From Polyporus tsugae (lineage: Eukaryota; Basidiomycota; Agaricomycetes; Polyporales; Polyporaceae): 64,000 bases of DNA. The stretch covers positions 2,673,501 through 2,737,500 of the forward strand of contig JAHRBS010000014.1 in assembly GCA_024305745.1 (NCBI GenBank), given 5' to 3'. The notes below the pieces were generated by a model that saw only the letters and a program-made list of their open reading frames with translations, searched no databases and was not told where the DNA came from. Of this stretch, positions 32,818-45,200 are shown piece by piece. A program made the translations under genes and the position numbers. Each line of letters opens with the position of its first letter. The first letter of the stretch is position 1.

Positions 32818-34950
32818 GTGTCAGGCCTCACACGCCCACGAGATCTCGTAATACAAAAGGATGTTCCCACATCAGTGTGCAGTTCCTTTCCCACCCTATC
32901 ACATTCCGCTCCCCGGATCACCGTGGCAACCATACTCCTCGGCGATACCCGCTTCACACTTCATTCCAGCTCTCCAATCATGGCCGATGCTATACCCACA
33001 GCAGGACTTAGTCGTACACGCACCCACACCGATCCACGGGAGTTTGGAAACTACTCTTGGCAGACTAGATCGTGCGCTACATTCTCCCATGCATTCGACT
33101 ACATCGCACATGCCGACGTCCACTACCGAGTCTCCGGCATAGGAGAACAAAACATGGCCGCTAATATGCAAACAGATGTCGATCCAGTCGACCAAATACT
33201 TCCGCATACCGAGTGGATGCTCTGCGAAGAACGATGATGCCTGTTTCGGGAGAGCTCCAATACCGACCTCAAGCTCAATGACACGTGCATCCGAGATTTG
33301 GCCCTGTGCCACGGAAGACTACACATACAACAGATCACCCCACTCGACCAGTCAGGAGACTACCACACAAATGACATCTGGGACAGTTCCCTCGACTGGA
33401 CCGAGAACTACCATCCGTGCGACCACCACCAGTGCCCGTTCTGCGATCATGAGGAGAACCCACAATACTCGGACAATGCCTCGTACATCCCAATCATCTC
33501 ACCACGCATACCTGTACCAGCCGCTCTCGACCTCACAGATCTGCAGAACATACTTGCCGAACTCACAACAAGTACACGTCAAAACAGGCCAATGCTCCAA
33601 TTGCCAGCATCTTCCCACCATACTACCCGCGTCCCTTCCTGCACATCCACCCACTCCACACCACACTGTTGCTATGAACCTCCCAACGAAACCACCGCCC
33701 GTCCACTACAGGCTACAGCAGGCGCTGGACCAAGGGGAGATAGACCACTCGTCCCACCACCAAATGAGACAGAGCTTGAAGCAGAAGTTCAACGACAACT
33801 ACAACAAGTGTTTGATGCGGTCGGACTCACGGAAGTGGAGATCACTACCAGGTTGGCAAGACGCACCTCAGGGTATGTACCAGCATGGGTACCCGCTGGT
33901 GGACCCCCAGGAGATGACCCTTCTGACGACGGTAATGGGCCTCCCCAAGGTCCACCTCATGGACCACCGCGTGGACCTCCAAGACCACCACCAGACAGAG
34001 GCGGAGGGGCACCGTTGGCACACGGACAGTGACCAGACTTGTTGCCAAAGATTCACAAGCCTGACGAGTATCGCGGTGATTGAAAGAGCTATGGGGTTTG
34101 GAAAATGTGTATGATGTTGTATGTATGACACATTACGGACAAACAGGAAAGAATTACTATCACTATGTCTTACATTCTTGTTGATTCTTGGGCTCAACAT
34201 ATGTTTCACTTGTACTGTCCAATAGGCACGTGGACAATTACTTGGGCAGATTTTGTATACTATATGGACAAGCAATTCAGAGACAAGAACGAGGAGATTT
34301 GAGCCATCAAAACCCTAAACAACTACAAGCAGCGTCCCGAACAAGATGTTAAGGACTACTTGATGGAGTTTGAATAGCTCGTATCCTTCTCAAACTACAC
34401 TCTACATGACGCACACATCCTTCGTCTTCTTATCAAGAATGCCAGGAGAAGGGACATGGACGCTATTCATGACTCAGCAGTCGTACCCACCACCTACGCC
34501 TGCATGAAGGAACAACTCATCCTCATGAATAACTATTGTGTAGAACTTGGCGCGGTTCGACACAGATCACACTTCACGCCTCGTCCCTCTCATCAGCCAC
34601 AACAAATGACCAACTCCACACAAACCTCGTACAACGCGGTTCGAACACTGACTGGTACAACATACACCAGTCGGGGACAACCAATGCAGATAGACAGGAG
34701 ATGCATGAAGTGTCAGGCAAAGCAAAGCGAACAAGGAACTTGTGGGGGGTATTGGCACATTCCCAATTGACCGGCTGCTTCCAACACACACCCCCAGCAA
34801 TCTGGCTCTCAACAGAACTGAGCCCCACAAAGGGCAAGGGCTGTTACGACTGGACATCGAGTAAGGATCAGGGATATGTACAAGATGAGCAGGAGTGCCG
34901 ACAAGCACTTGTGCAGCGAGAGCGGAGCAAGGCTTGATGGTCAGGGCTGG
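32818..34950 (+). pseudogene. gag of element 1 (several stops)
   Basis: A long open part at 33298-34032 has a CxxxxCPFC-like segment, an acidic helix and a Gly/Pro-rich stretch (GPPQGPPHGPPRGPP). After a stop the capsid-like region follows: LLPKIHKPDEYRG, then WTITWADFVYYMDKQFRDKN, LNNYKQRPEQDVKDYLMEF and IKNARRRDMDAIHDS, the usual Ty3 gag pattern. TGA and TAG codons interrupt it at several places (for example near 34078, 34300 and 34375). Conceptually it forms the nucleocapsid and virus-like particle. The same stops are present in element 2. Confidence 0.7.
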
Positions 34951-35650
34951 AGACAAGATGTATTGAGTGAGGTAACTAATGAGGGAAATACAGCGAGGCT
35001 TACCTGGAGACAAGAGGTCAAAACTGAGGTCTCCAGGCAGCAAAGTACAGGTCCTTATATATGTATAGAGGACAATGAGAACCTGGGGACAATAGGTAAC
35101 TATGGACATGGGTGAACAATGGAAACGGAACAATAGCGATGACAGACAATAAGGAGCTATTGTGCTGAGGAACAAAGGATGAGATACAATGCAACGGAGA
35201 ACAATAAGTACAATGTGAGAAGTAGATCATCCGAAAAAGGAAACTAAGGTGCTGGTAGTAGGCGCCGAATAGAACATTCATGACAAGGGCGATAGAAGAA
35301 CATCCGGACAAAGCCGAAGAAGATGCAGCACAACAAGAGTATGATTGAGTACATGCTGAATGGATAGAAGCAGTCAGAGGACTTATAGGTGACGACAATC
35401 ACCTCCTTTCAGACATATATGAATCTTTTCAACAAGGTTCCCAGTAGCATCAACTGCGGAACCTGCATATCACTGTACTATAGTTTCCCCGAATCGGTTC
35501 AAATCCTTACCAGTGTATGAAACAGACAATGATAACAATGATGAGGCGACCCAACTAAGGAAGGAAGAGACTAGCAAGTCAAAACCTTCCTTAGGGCATG
35601 GCTGTTTGCTCAAAACCGATCGACATGCATTGTCTCGAGACAAACTTTGA

Positions 35651-38600
35651 TTGAGGCAAACAGTGCTTAATTCCTCGTCAACATCTAGTGACACCCCTGA
35701 TGTGCCTGATCCTACACCCAACATTCATTACAAAGGCAAGGGAGGAGAAGGACAGCTTACACTATCAGTCATCATACATGATCCGGGCACTCTCTCAACA
35801 TTTGATGCCAGTGCACTACTCGATTATGGAGCCACCAGTTCATACATCAATAAACAGGTGGTACGCAAACACCACATCGAAACACAACCCACTCTGAACC
35901 CTATCATCATGTACAATGCAGATGGTATGGAAAACAACAGTGGTCGTGTAACGCATCAATGCATCTTATAAATGAAGATCGCAGGGCATGAAGAAATGTT
36001 CTTATTCTTCATTACTAATCTAGGCGGACAAGATATCTACCTCGGCCATAACTGGCTAAGGACACATAACCCATCTATTGATTGGAAATCTAAGACCCTT
36101 TGATTCAATTGTTGCCCAGGACACTGTGACCTCATCATGAAGAGTGGAGACAGGCTCTTCACTCTTAATACAATAACCTATCTCAGGGCAAAGACCTCAG
36201 TTGCAATTGAGATTGCAATCCAGGAACATGCTAAGAAAGAGAAAAAGACCATAGAGGAACTCATGCCACATCAATACCACGATTACCTCGATGTCTTTAA
36301 AGAGGACGTCTTCTCTACTCTTCCACAGCGTAGACCTTGGGATCATTGTATAGAACTCCTAGATCCGAACTCTAAACCCTATGCTGGGAAAGTATATCCG
36401 ATGACATTAGACGAACAGACAGCGCTAGATGCTTTTATCTCAGACAATATGGAAACTGGGCACATACAACCTAGCCAATCGCCATGGGCAGCATTGTTCT
36501 TCTTTGTCAAGAAGAAAGATGGTAAACTACGCCCAGTACAGGACTATAGGCAGTTGAATGCATTAACCAAGAAGAACAAATACCCTCTTCCGGTTGCGGC
36601 ACATCTATTCAATGCCTTGAAATGCGCCAAGTATTTCACAAAGATGGACGTTAGATGGGGATACAACAATGTACGACTGGCGAGTAAAGATGACCAAGAA
36701 CGAGCAGCATTCATCACCAATCAAGGACTCTTTGAGCCACTTGTGATGTTCTTTGGTCTCACCAACTCGCCAGCCACCTTCCAACATATGATGAACGACA
36801 TCCTTCGGGAACTCATCAATGGTGGCAAAGTTGTTGTATACCTAGATGATATTCTTATCTTTACTGAGAGTTTAGAAGAGCATCATGTTATTGTTAGACA
36901 AGTCTTGGACATTCTTCACAAACACAAACTTACTTGTAAACCTGAAAAGTGCAACTTTGAACAACTTGAAGTAGAGTTCCTTGGTCATATTATTAGTCAG
37001 GGACAGATCCGCATGGATCCTTCCAAGGTTGAAGGAGTCATATCCTGGCCCGTCCCGACAAATAAAAAGGAACTCCAATCCTTCCTCAGATTCGCCAACT
37101 TTTATAGACAGTTTATCAAGGACTTTGCGAAGATAGCGCATCATCTACATGCCTTAACTGGAAACACACCCTGGTCCTGGGGACCAGATCAACAGACCGC
37201 TTTTGAAACAATCAAACAAACCATCACTACAGCGCCTGTACTGGCAATACCTAATGATAATGATCCATTCAAAGTCACTAGTACCCGCTGAATGAAATTA
37301 CGAGATCTGGGATAGAGAAATGTTAAGTGTCATTAAATCCTTGAAGGAATGGAGACATTTCCTTCTTGGCGCAAAACATACATTCGAAGTACACAACAAC
37401 CACCGTAACCTCGAATACTTCAAACAACCCCAGAACCTAAATCCGAGACAAGTACGCTGGTACCTTAAACTCTGAGACTTTGATTTCCTACTTGTTCACA
37501 AACCCGGCTCCACTATGGTCAAAGCGGATGCTTTATCATGACAAATTGATCATCAACCAGAGGGACATAATTCAGAAAACGAAAACATCACATTCCTTAG
37601 ACCAGAATGGTTTCATCTTCTACCCTCTGCAGATGACTTGAAAGCACAAATCAAGTCGTCACACAACGATCACCATCCATTTGTCAAACAAGCTCTGCTA
37701 GCCAAGGATGCACATTTCGAGACTGAGGACAGCCTCGTCTACAGGGGGGGTAAAGTCGTCATTCCAAATGACAAAGCACTAGTTGGAGATGTCATTGAGT
37801 CCCAACATAATCACATCAGTGCAGGTCATCCTGGAAAAGCAAAAACTTTGGAGAAACTCTCATGACAGTATTGGTAGAAAACCATGAAACGAGATGTTTA
37901 CCGCTACGTACAAGGATGCGAAAAGTGTCAGAGAGCCAAACCTGATATGCAACCTAGAGCCGCTCTATTACACCCACATGCCATCCCCTCATACAACTAC
38001 CAGAACATATCGATAGACATGATCCTTGGATTACCAGAGTCTAATGGATTAAATGCGATACTAGTAGTAGTAGACATGAAATCAAAAGACTTCATTGCAA
38101 TCCCCTGTACAAATCAATTGAACAGTGAAGGTGTAGCAAAAATCTTCAGAGATCACGTCATGTGTCAAGACAGACTACCATAGAAAGTCACCTCAGACCG
38201 AGGAACAAACTTTGTATCCAACTTTATTAAGGAGCTCTACAAACTCCTTGGTATCACTGGCAATCCCTCTACCGCATACCATCCCATTACCAATGGACAA
38301 ACTGAACAAATGAACCAGACCATTGAACTATACCTTAAAATACATTGCAATACCAGACAATCGAACTGGCCTGAACTATTACCTACAGCTATGTTCGCAC
38401 ATAGAAATACTATACATTCCAATACTGGTTTCACCCCTTTCTTTATGCTTTACGGTAGACATCCATTCACTGGAGTTGAAACAATTGTCGATTCTCCCAA
38501 TGAAGCAGCCACTGTATTCGCAGAGTGAATGAAACTCATCCAGGAGGAAGCATCAGCCTCACTAGCCTTAGTGCAGGAAGTCATGAAGGAACAATATGAT

Positions 38601-39239
38601 CGTAACAAACAACCAGCTTGTACTTACCACAATGGAGATAGGGTATACCTATCATCAGCCAACATCACCTCAGCATGACCAAACCAGAAGCTTGACAATA
38701 AACACTACGGACCATTTCGAATCTTGAAAAAGATTAGATTGTCAGCATACAAACTGTTGCTTCCAACATCACTGAAGGAGATACACCCAGTCTTTAACGA
38801 AGTACTCCTTCAACCTGCACAACCTCCTGAGTTTCCCAACTAGACAGCAGTCATAGCATTACCCGAAGCCATCCAAGATTCTATACCAATCTGGGAACCT
38901 GAATCCATCAATGATGCATGATGGAATAAAGAAATCCTAGAATATCTTGTACAATGGAAAGGTCATCCAATGTATGATGCCACATGGGGAAAATGCTCCA
39001 TCATGATCGAAAACGGCTGGAAAAAGCTTCTAGACAAGTTCCACCAAAATCACCCAAACAAACACAAACTGGTGAAACTCAAGCTTCTTACCCAGGCGCG
39101 AGTAGTTCGACCCCATGAGGACTATGCTAGAGACTGGGACAAATGGGCAGCTATATACGCTCACTGGAGAATACGACAAGGACTAGACCCAGAACGAGAA
39201 TCACCACCGGTCACTACTACCGCATACTATACCACATAA
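35651..39239 (+). pseudogene. pol of element 1: protease, RT, RNase H, integrase, chromodomain
   Basis: Protease: ASALLDYGATSSYINK, where the usual DSG or DTG is DYG. Reverse transcriptase (36137-37291 open): QDYRQLN, FTKMDVRWGYNNVR and YLDDILIF with an intact YxDD. The RNase H beginning is deleted: DPFKV runs almost directly into AExNYEIWDREML, so the first acidic residue is gone. Integrase: zinc-finger remnant (HPGKAKTLEKL, CEKCQR) and DDE residues in SIDMILG, SDRGTNF and GQTEQMN. C-terminus: chromodomain (EYLVQWKGHP, ATWGKCS, LLDKFHQNHPNK). At least nine in-frame stops, nearly all explicable as CGA-to-TGA, CAG-to-TAG or TGG-to-TAG. Confidence 0.85.
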
Positions 39240-39491
39240 TTCATTTTAATAGCTGGTAAGGAGGCAACCAAAAGAGCACCAAGAGTCCCCACTAAGACTC
39301 TTGGTCCTCTGAGGACCCTTGTACAAATATGAATATACCCACATACTTGCAAGGAATGCAATTCCCGGTCGCAGACACTCCTTTACTTCACGTGCGACTC
39401 TTACTTTAGCTCACCTTATTTATCTATCAGCCGATTTTGTTATTACGAAACCACCTCACCCTTACAAGTTTCATGAGGACATGAAACCTAC

Positions 39492-39501
39492 GGGGGGGGG
39501 G
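39492..39501 (+). other. Polypurine tract of element 1
   Basis: A run of ten G, three bases before the 3' LTR, where plus-strand DNA synthesis would be primed. The mirror tract in element 2 is at 51589-51598. Confidence 0.7.
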
Positions 39502-39504
39502 TAA

Positions 39505-39974
39505 TGTCACAATACAATTTTTACGATCACATGATCCCAGAAACCACGAGACATAGGAGTCACGGAAACCAGTACAATACAATATCTCCAACTATTCCGA
39601 TGATTAGATGGACTGAGCCAGGATCGAGCCAGACCCGTCTCTCATTACTCATACGAACTCTGTTACAAACCTTAGCAAAGACCCCAGTAACGACACCAGA
39701 CCCCGGATACTAGACCAGGTCCATGACCCTTACAAACTGAATAGTACATGACTCTCTGTACTAGACAGAAACCTATATAAACCTGGAAGTCAGGTTAGGG
39801 GAGACTCTAACTTCTGACTTAGCAGCATTAACTGGCAGTTTACTCTTTGCTAGAGCTCATCCTCTACTACAACCAGTAGTATTGGAAGACACCAGACTAC
39901 AACCACCCTCAAAGCTTCTCACCGCAGCACCTTGAAGTGCGTGTCTAGGACTAGCACCTAGGTGAGTCGTGACA
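39505..39974 (+). repeat. 3' LTR of element 1
   Basis: 470 bp, same ends as the 5' LTR. Differs from it at 13 positions, for example AATACAATTTTTAC against GATACAATTTTCAC at the start and GTAACGACACC against GTAACAACACC in the middle. These 3'-type variants are shared with the 3' LTR of element 2. Confidence 0.9.
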
Positions 39975-41092
39975 GGAAGATGTACTATGCACAACGGCAG
40001 CAAATCACAATGTCAACCAGGGTATGGCTCTCCTTGGGCCGGACATGGGCTGGTGGTCAGAATGTATACAGTCGCTTTCAGTCAATTGTCACATGCTGTA
40101 CAGTAGTATGGGCCATGCGTCAGCATACCGTGTGCATGCACACGACCCGTGGAAGGCACGAGCCTTAATGGGAGGAATGTACCTATGACAGGCTCGATCT
40201 CCACCTGGTGTTCTCCCTCTACATGTCTTTCCCAAGTATTGCCATGCAGGTGGTTGCAATGAGTCATAAGCGAGCAAGTCTTTAGCCCCCACACTCTGTG
40301 CTAGCGTTGTATGGAAGTAACAGCCATGCAACCTGAAGTCGGATGGACTGTTACGGACAAAAGCAGCTGGAGGTGGGTTCAAGCGCATTGTTCATAAAGT
40401 TATGTGTACATAGACAGACAGGATACTCTTCAAATATGCAAAGCACTGGCAGCCTAGGGAGGCAGGTCATAGAAAATGTCACAGTGAGAGTGCTGGCAGG
40501 CGAAGTAGGATTGCAATTGGGGTCTGAGTCGGAAATCTACTACTAGTGCTCGGAGGCAAAAATCAAGTGCGCCGCGGCAACCCGGTGCACTGGCCTGCTG
40601 AAACCCGCTAGAATGATTGACACTAATATTCCGAACTCTAGAATACCCATAAGTTCCTCGCAATCCAGTGAGTACTTTACATTTTATGTCATGGCGCACA
40701 GAATGAATTGCAATTGGATGACACACAGTAGTACTTTATCAGTCTTGCTTGACGTCAAGTATCTCCTCCCCAACTAGGGCCAATGCTCAACATTGTTCCT
40801 TCCTCTCGGGCTTCAAAGACGTGAATTACGTGCATAGTGACCCCATATTATTTTTTGCCCAGCAGTGTGTTCAACTCCCGAGTCCGTTCTCAAAGAGTGC
40901 AGGTACACCCAAATCCCTTCACATCCAGATCTAACTACACTGACTACTCTGACAGGACCTCAGGCCTCAGGACCCGCAGTGGCAATCAACATCAGCACAT
41001 CCTCAGTCATCATCATCATCATCATCCAGCACGTAGTCCGAATCATCATCTGAATCGGAGTTGTTCACCGGCAAGCACAGCTCCCACCCCTC
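39975..41092. other. Intergenic region, no supportable gene
   Basis: Runs from the target-site duplication of element 1 to the end of HNH-8. It contains a (TCA)n microsatellite at about 41008-41027 and should hold the 3' untranslated region of HNH-8. No other feature. Confidence 0.4.
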
Positions 41093-42573
41093 TCACACAA
41101 CCACAGCCTCCCAGAACGCGCCCCCGCTCACGCAAGGCACACGCTGTGCCTTCAACTCCCCCAAACCCAAGCTGATTGCGTCAAACAGCACCACCGCACC
41201 GCTGAGGTGACACATGCCCACGAACACGGCGTGCACATGAAGCAGGTCTGCGCTGGGCAGATCAATGTTGATGTCAATGCTGTGCTTGGCCTGGGCTGCC
41301 AGCCCTCCGCCACTCGGCTCGTCTGCAGTGGGAGCAGAAGCTGGGGGGTTGCGGTACTTGGCACTGTGGTCCTCGAACGTGACGGGGCTCGCGACAGGCT
41401 GGGAGCCGGCCCAGTACTGCTCATGTACCACAACATTGTATTAGTTTGAAACCTATGCAGAGCAAAGTGTTATGCAGAATTGTTATAGTCATGGTGTGAT
41501 AGTGTTCACTTGGGTAGGGTGGAGACACCACCTGAATGTGGTGAACGTGTTGCCAGGGCTGCCCGACAGCATCAGGGTGTTCTGCACCTCGGGCGGGATT
41601 CCCTCTGTCCACTGTACGCTGTCGAGGCGGATGGGGGCGCAGTAGTGCTGCAGAATGTCCGAGGTGATGACCTGCAGAACAGTCAAAGCTGTCAGGTGCG
41701 ACACGGACGTGTGAGGATGGATGTCCGCACCTCGTCATCCTCGCGCAGGCCATCAGCGCGCAGGGCACTTAGCGGGTAGAATATGTACTTGGCTTGCAGG
41801 ATGCCGCCGAGCACGCACTCCTCCCCAGGGCCAGGAAAGAGCTCGGGAGGGGGACGGAGGTGCAGTGCGCCAAACTTGAAGCAGTGGTAGTTGTCCCGTT
41901 GCAGGAGCTGGGATGGGGGTTCTGAGCGGGGCGTTACAAAAGACACAAATCATTGTGGCACTTACACGTTCCAAATGATCCGCGTAATGAAGCTTCCCTC
42001 CGGATCCCCTCCATAGAGTCCAGGAGCAGTGAGGATCTTCGCAGGCCTTCTCCTCGGCTTTTGACCTGCGAACATAGACTGCAAATGAGATTGTTTGGTT
42101 AGATTCACGAGCCACACCCAGCACGGACACGTGGACTTACAAGGCCAGAGCATGAACACCATCCACGCCGATGCAAGCTGAGACAGAGTGTCCGCAATGT
42201 GCCTCGGTCTGTCCTCGAGTGAAGTGGTTGCGCTCTCCACACGGCAGGCACACGCGCAAATGGCGGCTGAGACATAGCACTTTCCAGCGGTGAACCGCAG
42301 TTTGTCCCCCGTCTCATACAGTGCATCGAAGAGTTTGCTCAACTAGAATGGCATGTCCGGGACGGGGAATCTGGGGTGTCGAGAGAATCAATTGATGCGG
42401 TGGACCCATGCGGGCTGGTCGAGGTCGGCGAAGGCGGGATGTGCGAGTACTTGGAGGTGCTGGCTTGCGTCTGTGTGGAGAGTGCCATCGGATAGAGTCA
42501 GGTCCTGATTTATGAGCTCAATCTCTTGTCGGAGGGTGTCGTCGAAAGGGTGACTGGGAGGTGAATGTGTCAT
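41093..42573 (-). pseudogene. HNH-8: HNH gene with intact splicing plan and three nonsense codons
   Basis: Exons 42573-42141, 42078-41966, 41907-41731, 41671-41510 and 41452-41093 sum to 1245 nt with phases 1,0,0,0. Three in-frame stops: TGA at 42388-42390, TAG at 42343-42345 and TAA at 41441-41443, all one C-to-T step from sense codons. Exon 1 has GKCYVSAAICACACR and WMVFMLWP. Exon 3 has QRDNYHCFKFGALHL and KYIFYPLSAL, aligning Tyr with the first His. Exon 4 has NTLMLSGSPGNTFTTFRW, keeping Asn but with Asn for the last His. Exon 5 has FEDHSA and LLHVHAVFVGMCHLSGA. Without the stops it would be about 414 residues. Confidence 0.8.
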
Positions 42574-42941
42574 GGTAAAAGACACAGTGTGGGATAACAC
42601 GAGAGATGACTGGAGAGCATACTCATGTTATATGTCGCAAGAGAGGAGGACAGAGGAGCGGGAATATGAGTGTGGACTGGGGTGAGGCCACGGATCGAAG
42701 AGCAGATTAAAAACACCAGCTAGGAAGAGTGGGAAGCACACGATCGCGTGCATAACACGCATTCAGTGCTTCTTACATAAGCTTCCTCAGCCATCTCAAT
42801 CGCACTGTCACGGTCGTCGATTAGATTCTTCGAGCCTTTCCAGAGCCTCATAGATAGCTACTTAGTCCTTCGCACTTTCTGGATCTTTAGTCTGCGGGTC
42901 GTCATCTTCTTTCATCCTCATCACCATCTTTACTCATCCTG
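42574..42941. promoter_or_regulatory. Shared upstream region between divergent HNH-8 and HNH-9
   Basis: 368 bp between two divergent family members. It would contain both promoters. No clear TATA box was identified. Confidence 0.4.
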
Positions 42942-44164
42942 TTGACTCTGACAACTCTGCCACAAGGTCCTCGACTCGGAGTGCCACACACTTTGACCGC
43001 CGAGTTCACCAAAGCCGTCGACAACCTCCTGCAAGATCCTGCCGTCCCCAATAGCACTCTATACTCTCGCGCGCAACCATATCTCGAGGACTTCAGCGAA
43101 ACGAACCCAATTTGGGTCAATTGCCGGCCCGCTGCATGGGCAGAACACATCCACAAAGCATCACTGCGCGGTCTCCGCTTTACAATGCGAAAGCTCCGAT
43201 TTAATGCCATGTACAAGATTATGGACGAGCTCGACCTGGTCGCAGACAAACGGTATGTTTTTGTTGCAAGGCGCAGGTAAGGAGCCTCTGTTCATTCTTG
43301 GCCCTTCGTTCTTCAGTGCTGACCACACCAAGGTGATGGTGCGGGATGATTACCATTCGTGTTTTGTCACGCCATATTGATCATTCCAGCCAAAGTATGG
43401 GCAGACGACGCGCCCACCGACCGCGGCATCCAGTCTGAGTCCAGCCAGCTGTAGGTACCGGTATGTCGCGCCAGGCCATTAGCGACCCATATCCTGATGA
43501 CAATGTTCCCCAGTGTTTGCTCTCACAGGACATATTATGCAGCATCCTGAAACACTATTGTGGGGCAGACGATGCCACGATCGTTGAGAAGGCAGAAGGG
43601 CCTTCACTTCAAACACCCTTTTTGTGAATGTATCAGCTGAGATTGCGTTTGGCGCACTACTCTGGTACTTGCACCCCACTGAGGTCGGTGGTGTCCCCTT
43701 CGCAACGGTTCTGACTCACTAATGGGCACACCCCGCACAGATGCCAACTCGCTACGAGACCAAGAGCTCCATGCCATCCTAGGACGAGGGCCGCCGACAC
43801 ATCACCAGCCTCGTCACATTCGTCGACCACAGCGCGTTGGGCGCAGAATCTCCCTGACCGCGACTTGCTCAGGGTGCACGCCACGCCGGCGGGCATACTC
43901 CACCATAGTGGGGCTGTCAACGCGTTCAAATTCTTGCCATGTGGTTTCCGTGCGGCGGGCAGGTCTGCCTACCGAGCTCAGAGGCGCAGCCCATTCTGGA
44001 AGTCTGTCGTCGGATATGAGGGGCCGGAGGTATGTTTGGAGGTGGACTCGCTGTGGAACGAGTCTGTCGAGGCTCTACGGGGTGGTCCAATCGCGCAGCT
44101 CAGTAACTTGTATGTGTGGCTCGTGCGCCATTCCATTTCATGGACAATCCTGGGGAGACACTAG
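42942..44164 (+). pseudogene. HNH-9: decayed HNH-family pseudogene
   Basis: The N-terminal domain (HTLTAEFTKAVDNLLQDPAV, AWAEHIHKA, MDELDLVADKRYVF) breaks off at 43280, and the LLWP end and linker are absent. Exon 3 reads VMVRDDYH and then, after loss of about 66 nt, VFCHAILIIPAKVWADDAP. Exon 4 has ILKHYCGADDATIVEKAEG, then a frameshift before LFVNVSAEIAFGALLWYLHP. Exon 5 begins MPTRYETKSSMPS followed by TAG (TGG in HNH-6) and, after more shifts, LRVHATPAGILHHSGAVNAF and FWKSVVGYEGPEVCLEV. Closest to HNH-2. The loop between the Cys motif and the first His is deleted, which would destroy the core. Confidence 0.75.
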
Positions 44165-45200
44165 CTCGCGAGAGTCGCTGAGTAAGATTCACGTTTTATC
44201 CACGTGATTGTGTTCTTTGGACACCGCGTCTGATCGTTGGTTGTCAGTCCTACAATGCACTCTTTTACCAGCCTCAGAGCCAGTCCACATCCGACCTCCT
44301 ACTTCCATCTATGCTTGTAGTATTACAATGGCCAAGCTGAGCGCTATTGTGCCTCCGTCACCCAATTGGCTGAGAACTATCAATTTGTGAGGACGTATTA
44401 CCGCACATTTCTTGTCACATCGCTGGGGGGAACTAAATGACTGGTTTTTAGCTTATCAGACTGGTCTGATTATCACTTGCACATGACAATGTGACTCTGC
44501 GGGTGTGCTTCTGGCCATTGGAAGCTTTCTATTTAAATCAGTGACCGCCCGACTTGAAGGTAAGTCGTGAAACTAAATTTATGTTTGGACTGTACTGCCA
44601 TACCCCTCCCACCTTTATGTCGCTGGCATAGGGAAAGCACATGCAGTAGGCAACATACACAGTGCTAAAGAACTGCACTGAGTGTATTCCGACCCCAGGC
44701 CACACTACTCTCCGGGACTGTAAACTGTGGCAGCCCATTGACACGTTGACCCGGCTCCATTTGCCGGAAATGACCAGAATGACTCGTTTTTATTGGGGGC
44801 CTTGAGGCGGCTTGCAACTTCTCCCCAACTTTCGCCACCTCATACACCTCCCCGCATTGCCTGCGCCTTTTGTCTGGACATACATCAACATTGGTTTGTG
44901 CTTTCCCGGGTCCATCCCCACACCATCTTCTCCCCTCTGGCACACATATTCGATGTTACCGTTCAGTGCCGTGTTGCCTGCCTCGTCTCTCCCAAACCTC
45001 AGATCTTTTTACGCAAAGGTATGTTACCCCTCGAGCTTGCCTTCAATCTCATACTCAATGATTGCCCCCTAACCGTATAGAATGCGAATGCGATTGAGCA
45101 AATGGCTCCATTCTTTGCGCGGCAGCAGGTCTGGAGCTTCCTACTTGTCCCCAAACGAAGGTGCTAGTCAATTGGGCCTGGGGGAACCAGTTTGTGAGCA
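44165..45200. other. Region without a recognised gene
   Basis: A 95-codon plus frame at 44793-45080 has some protein-like character (IACAFCLDIHQHWFVLSRV) and could be an upstream exon of the ORF at 45201, but no splice link was proven. The rest shows nothing supportable. Confidence 0.35.

Larger units (their letters stand above)
30822..39974 (+). mobile_element. Ty3/chromovirus LTR retrotransposon, element 1 (9153 bp)
   Basis: Complete element with two 470-bp LTRs, each TGTCAC...GTGACA, and a perfect 5-bp target-site duplication GGAAG (30817-30821 and 39975-39979). Internal order: primer-binding site, accessory ORF, gag, protease, reverse transcriptase, RNase H, integrase, chromodomain, G-rich polypurine tract. 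That gene order plus the chromodomain defines a chromovirus. It is coding-dead: about a dozen in-frame stops in gag-pol and a deletion in RNase H. The two LTRs differ at 13 of 470 sites, 12 of them transitions. Element 2 has the same length and, over all internal ORFs compared, the same sequence except for one residue. Confidence 0.92.

Noticed and set aside
33176..34114. 312-codon plus frame in element 1 (mirror 56976-57914)
   Set aside because: It overlaps gag in another frame and lacks protein-like features. The Gly/Pro-rich frame and capsid motifs favour 33298-34032 and its continuation.
34567..35398. Long minus-strand frames over gag-pol of element 1 and their mirrors in element 2
   Set aside because: Antisense shadows of gag and protease; no motif.
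41008..41027. (TCA)n run as a meaningful array
   Set aside because: Simple microsatellite; no evidence of function.
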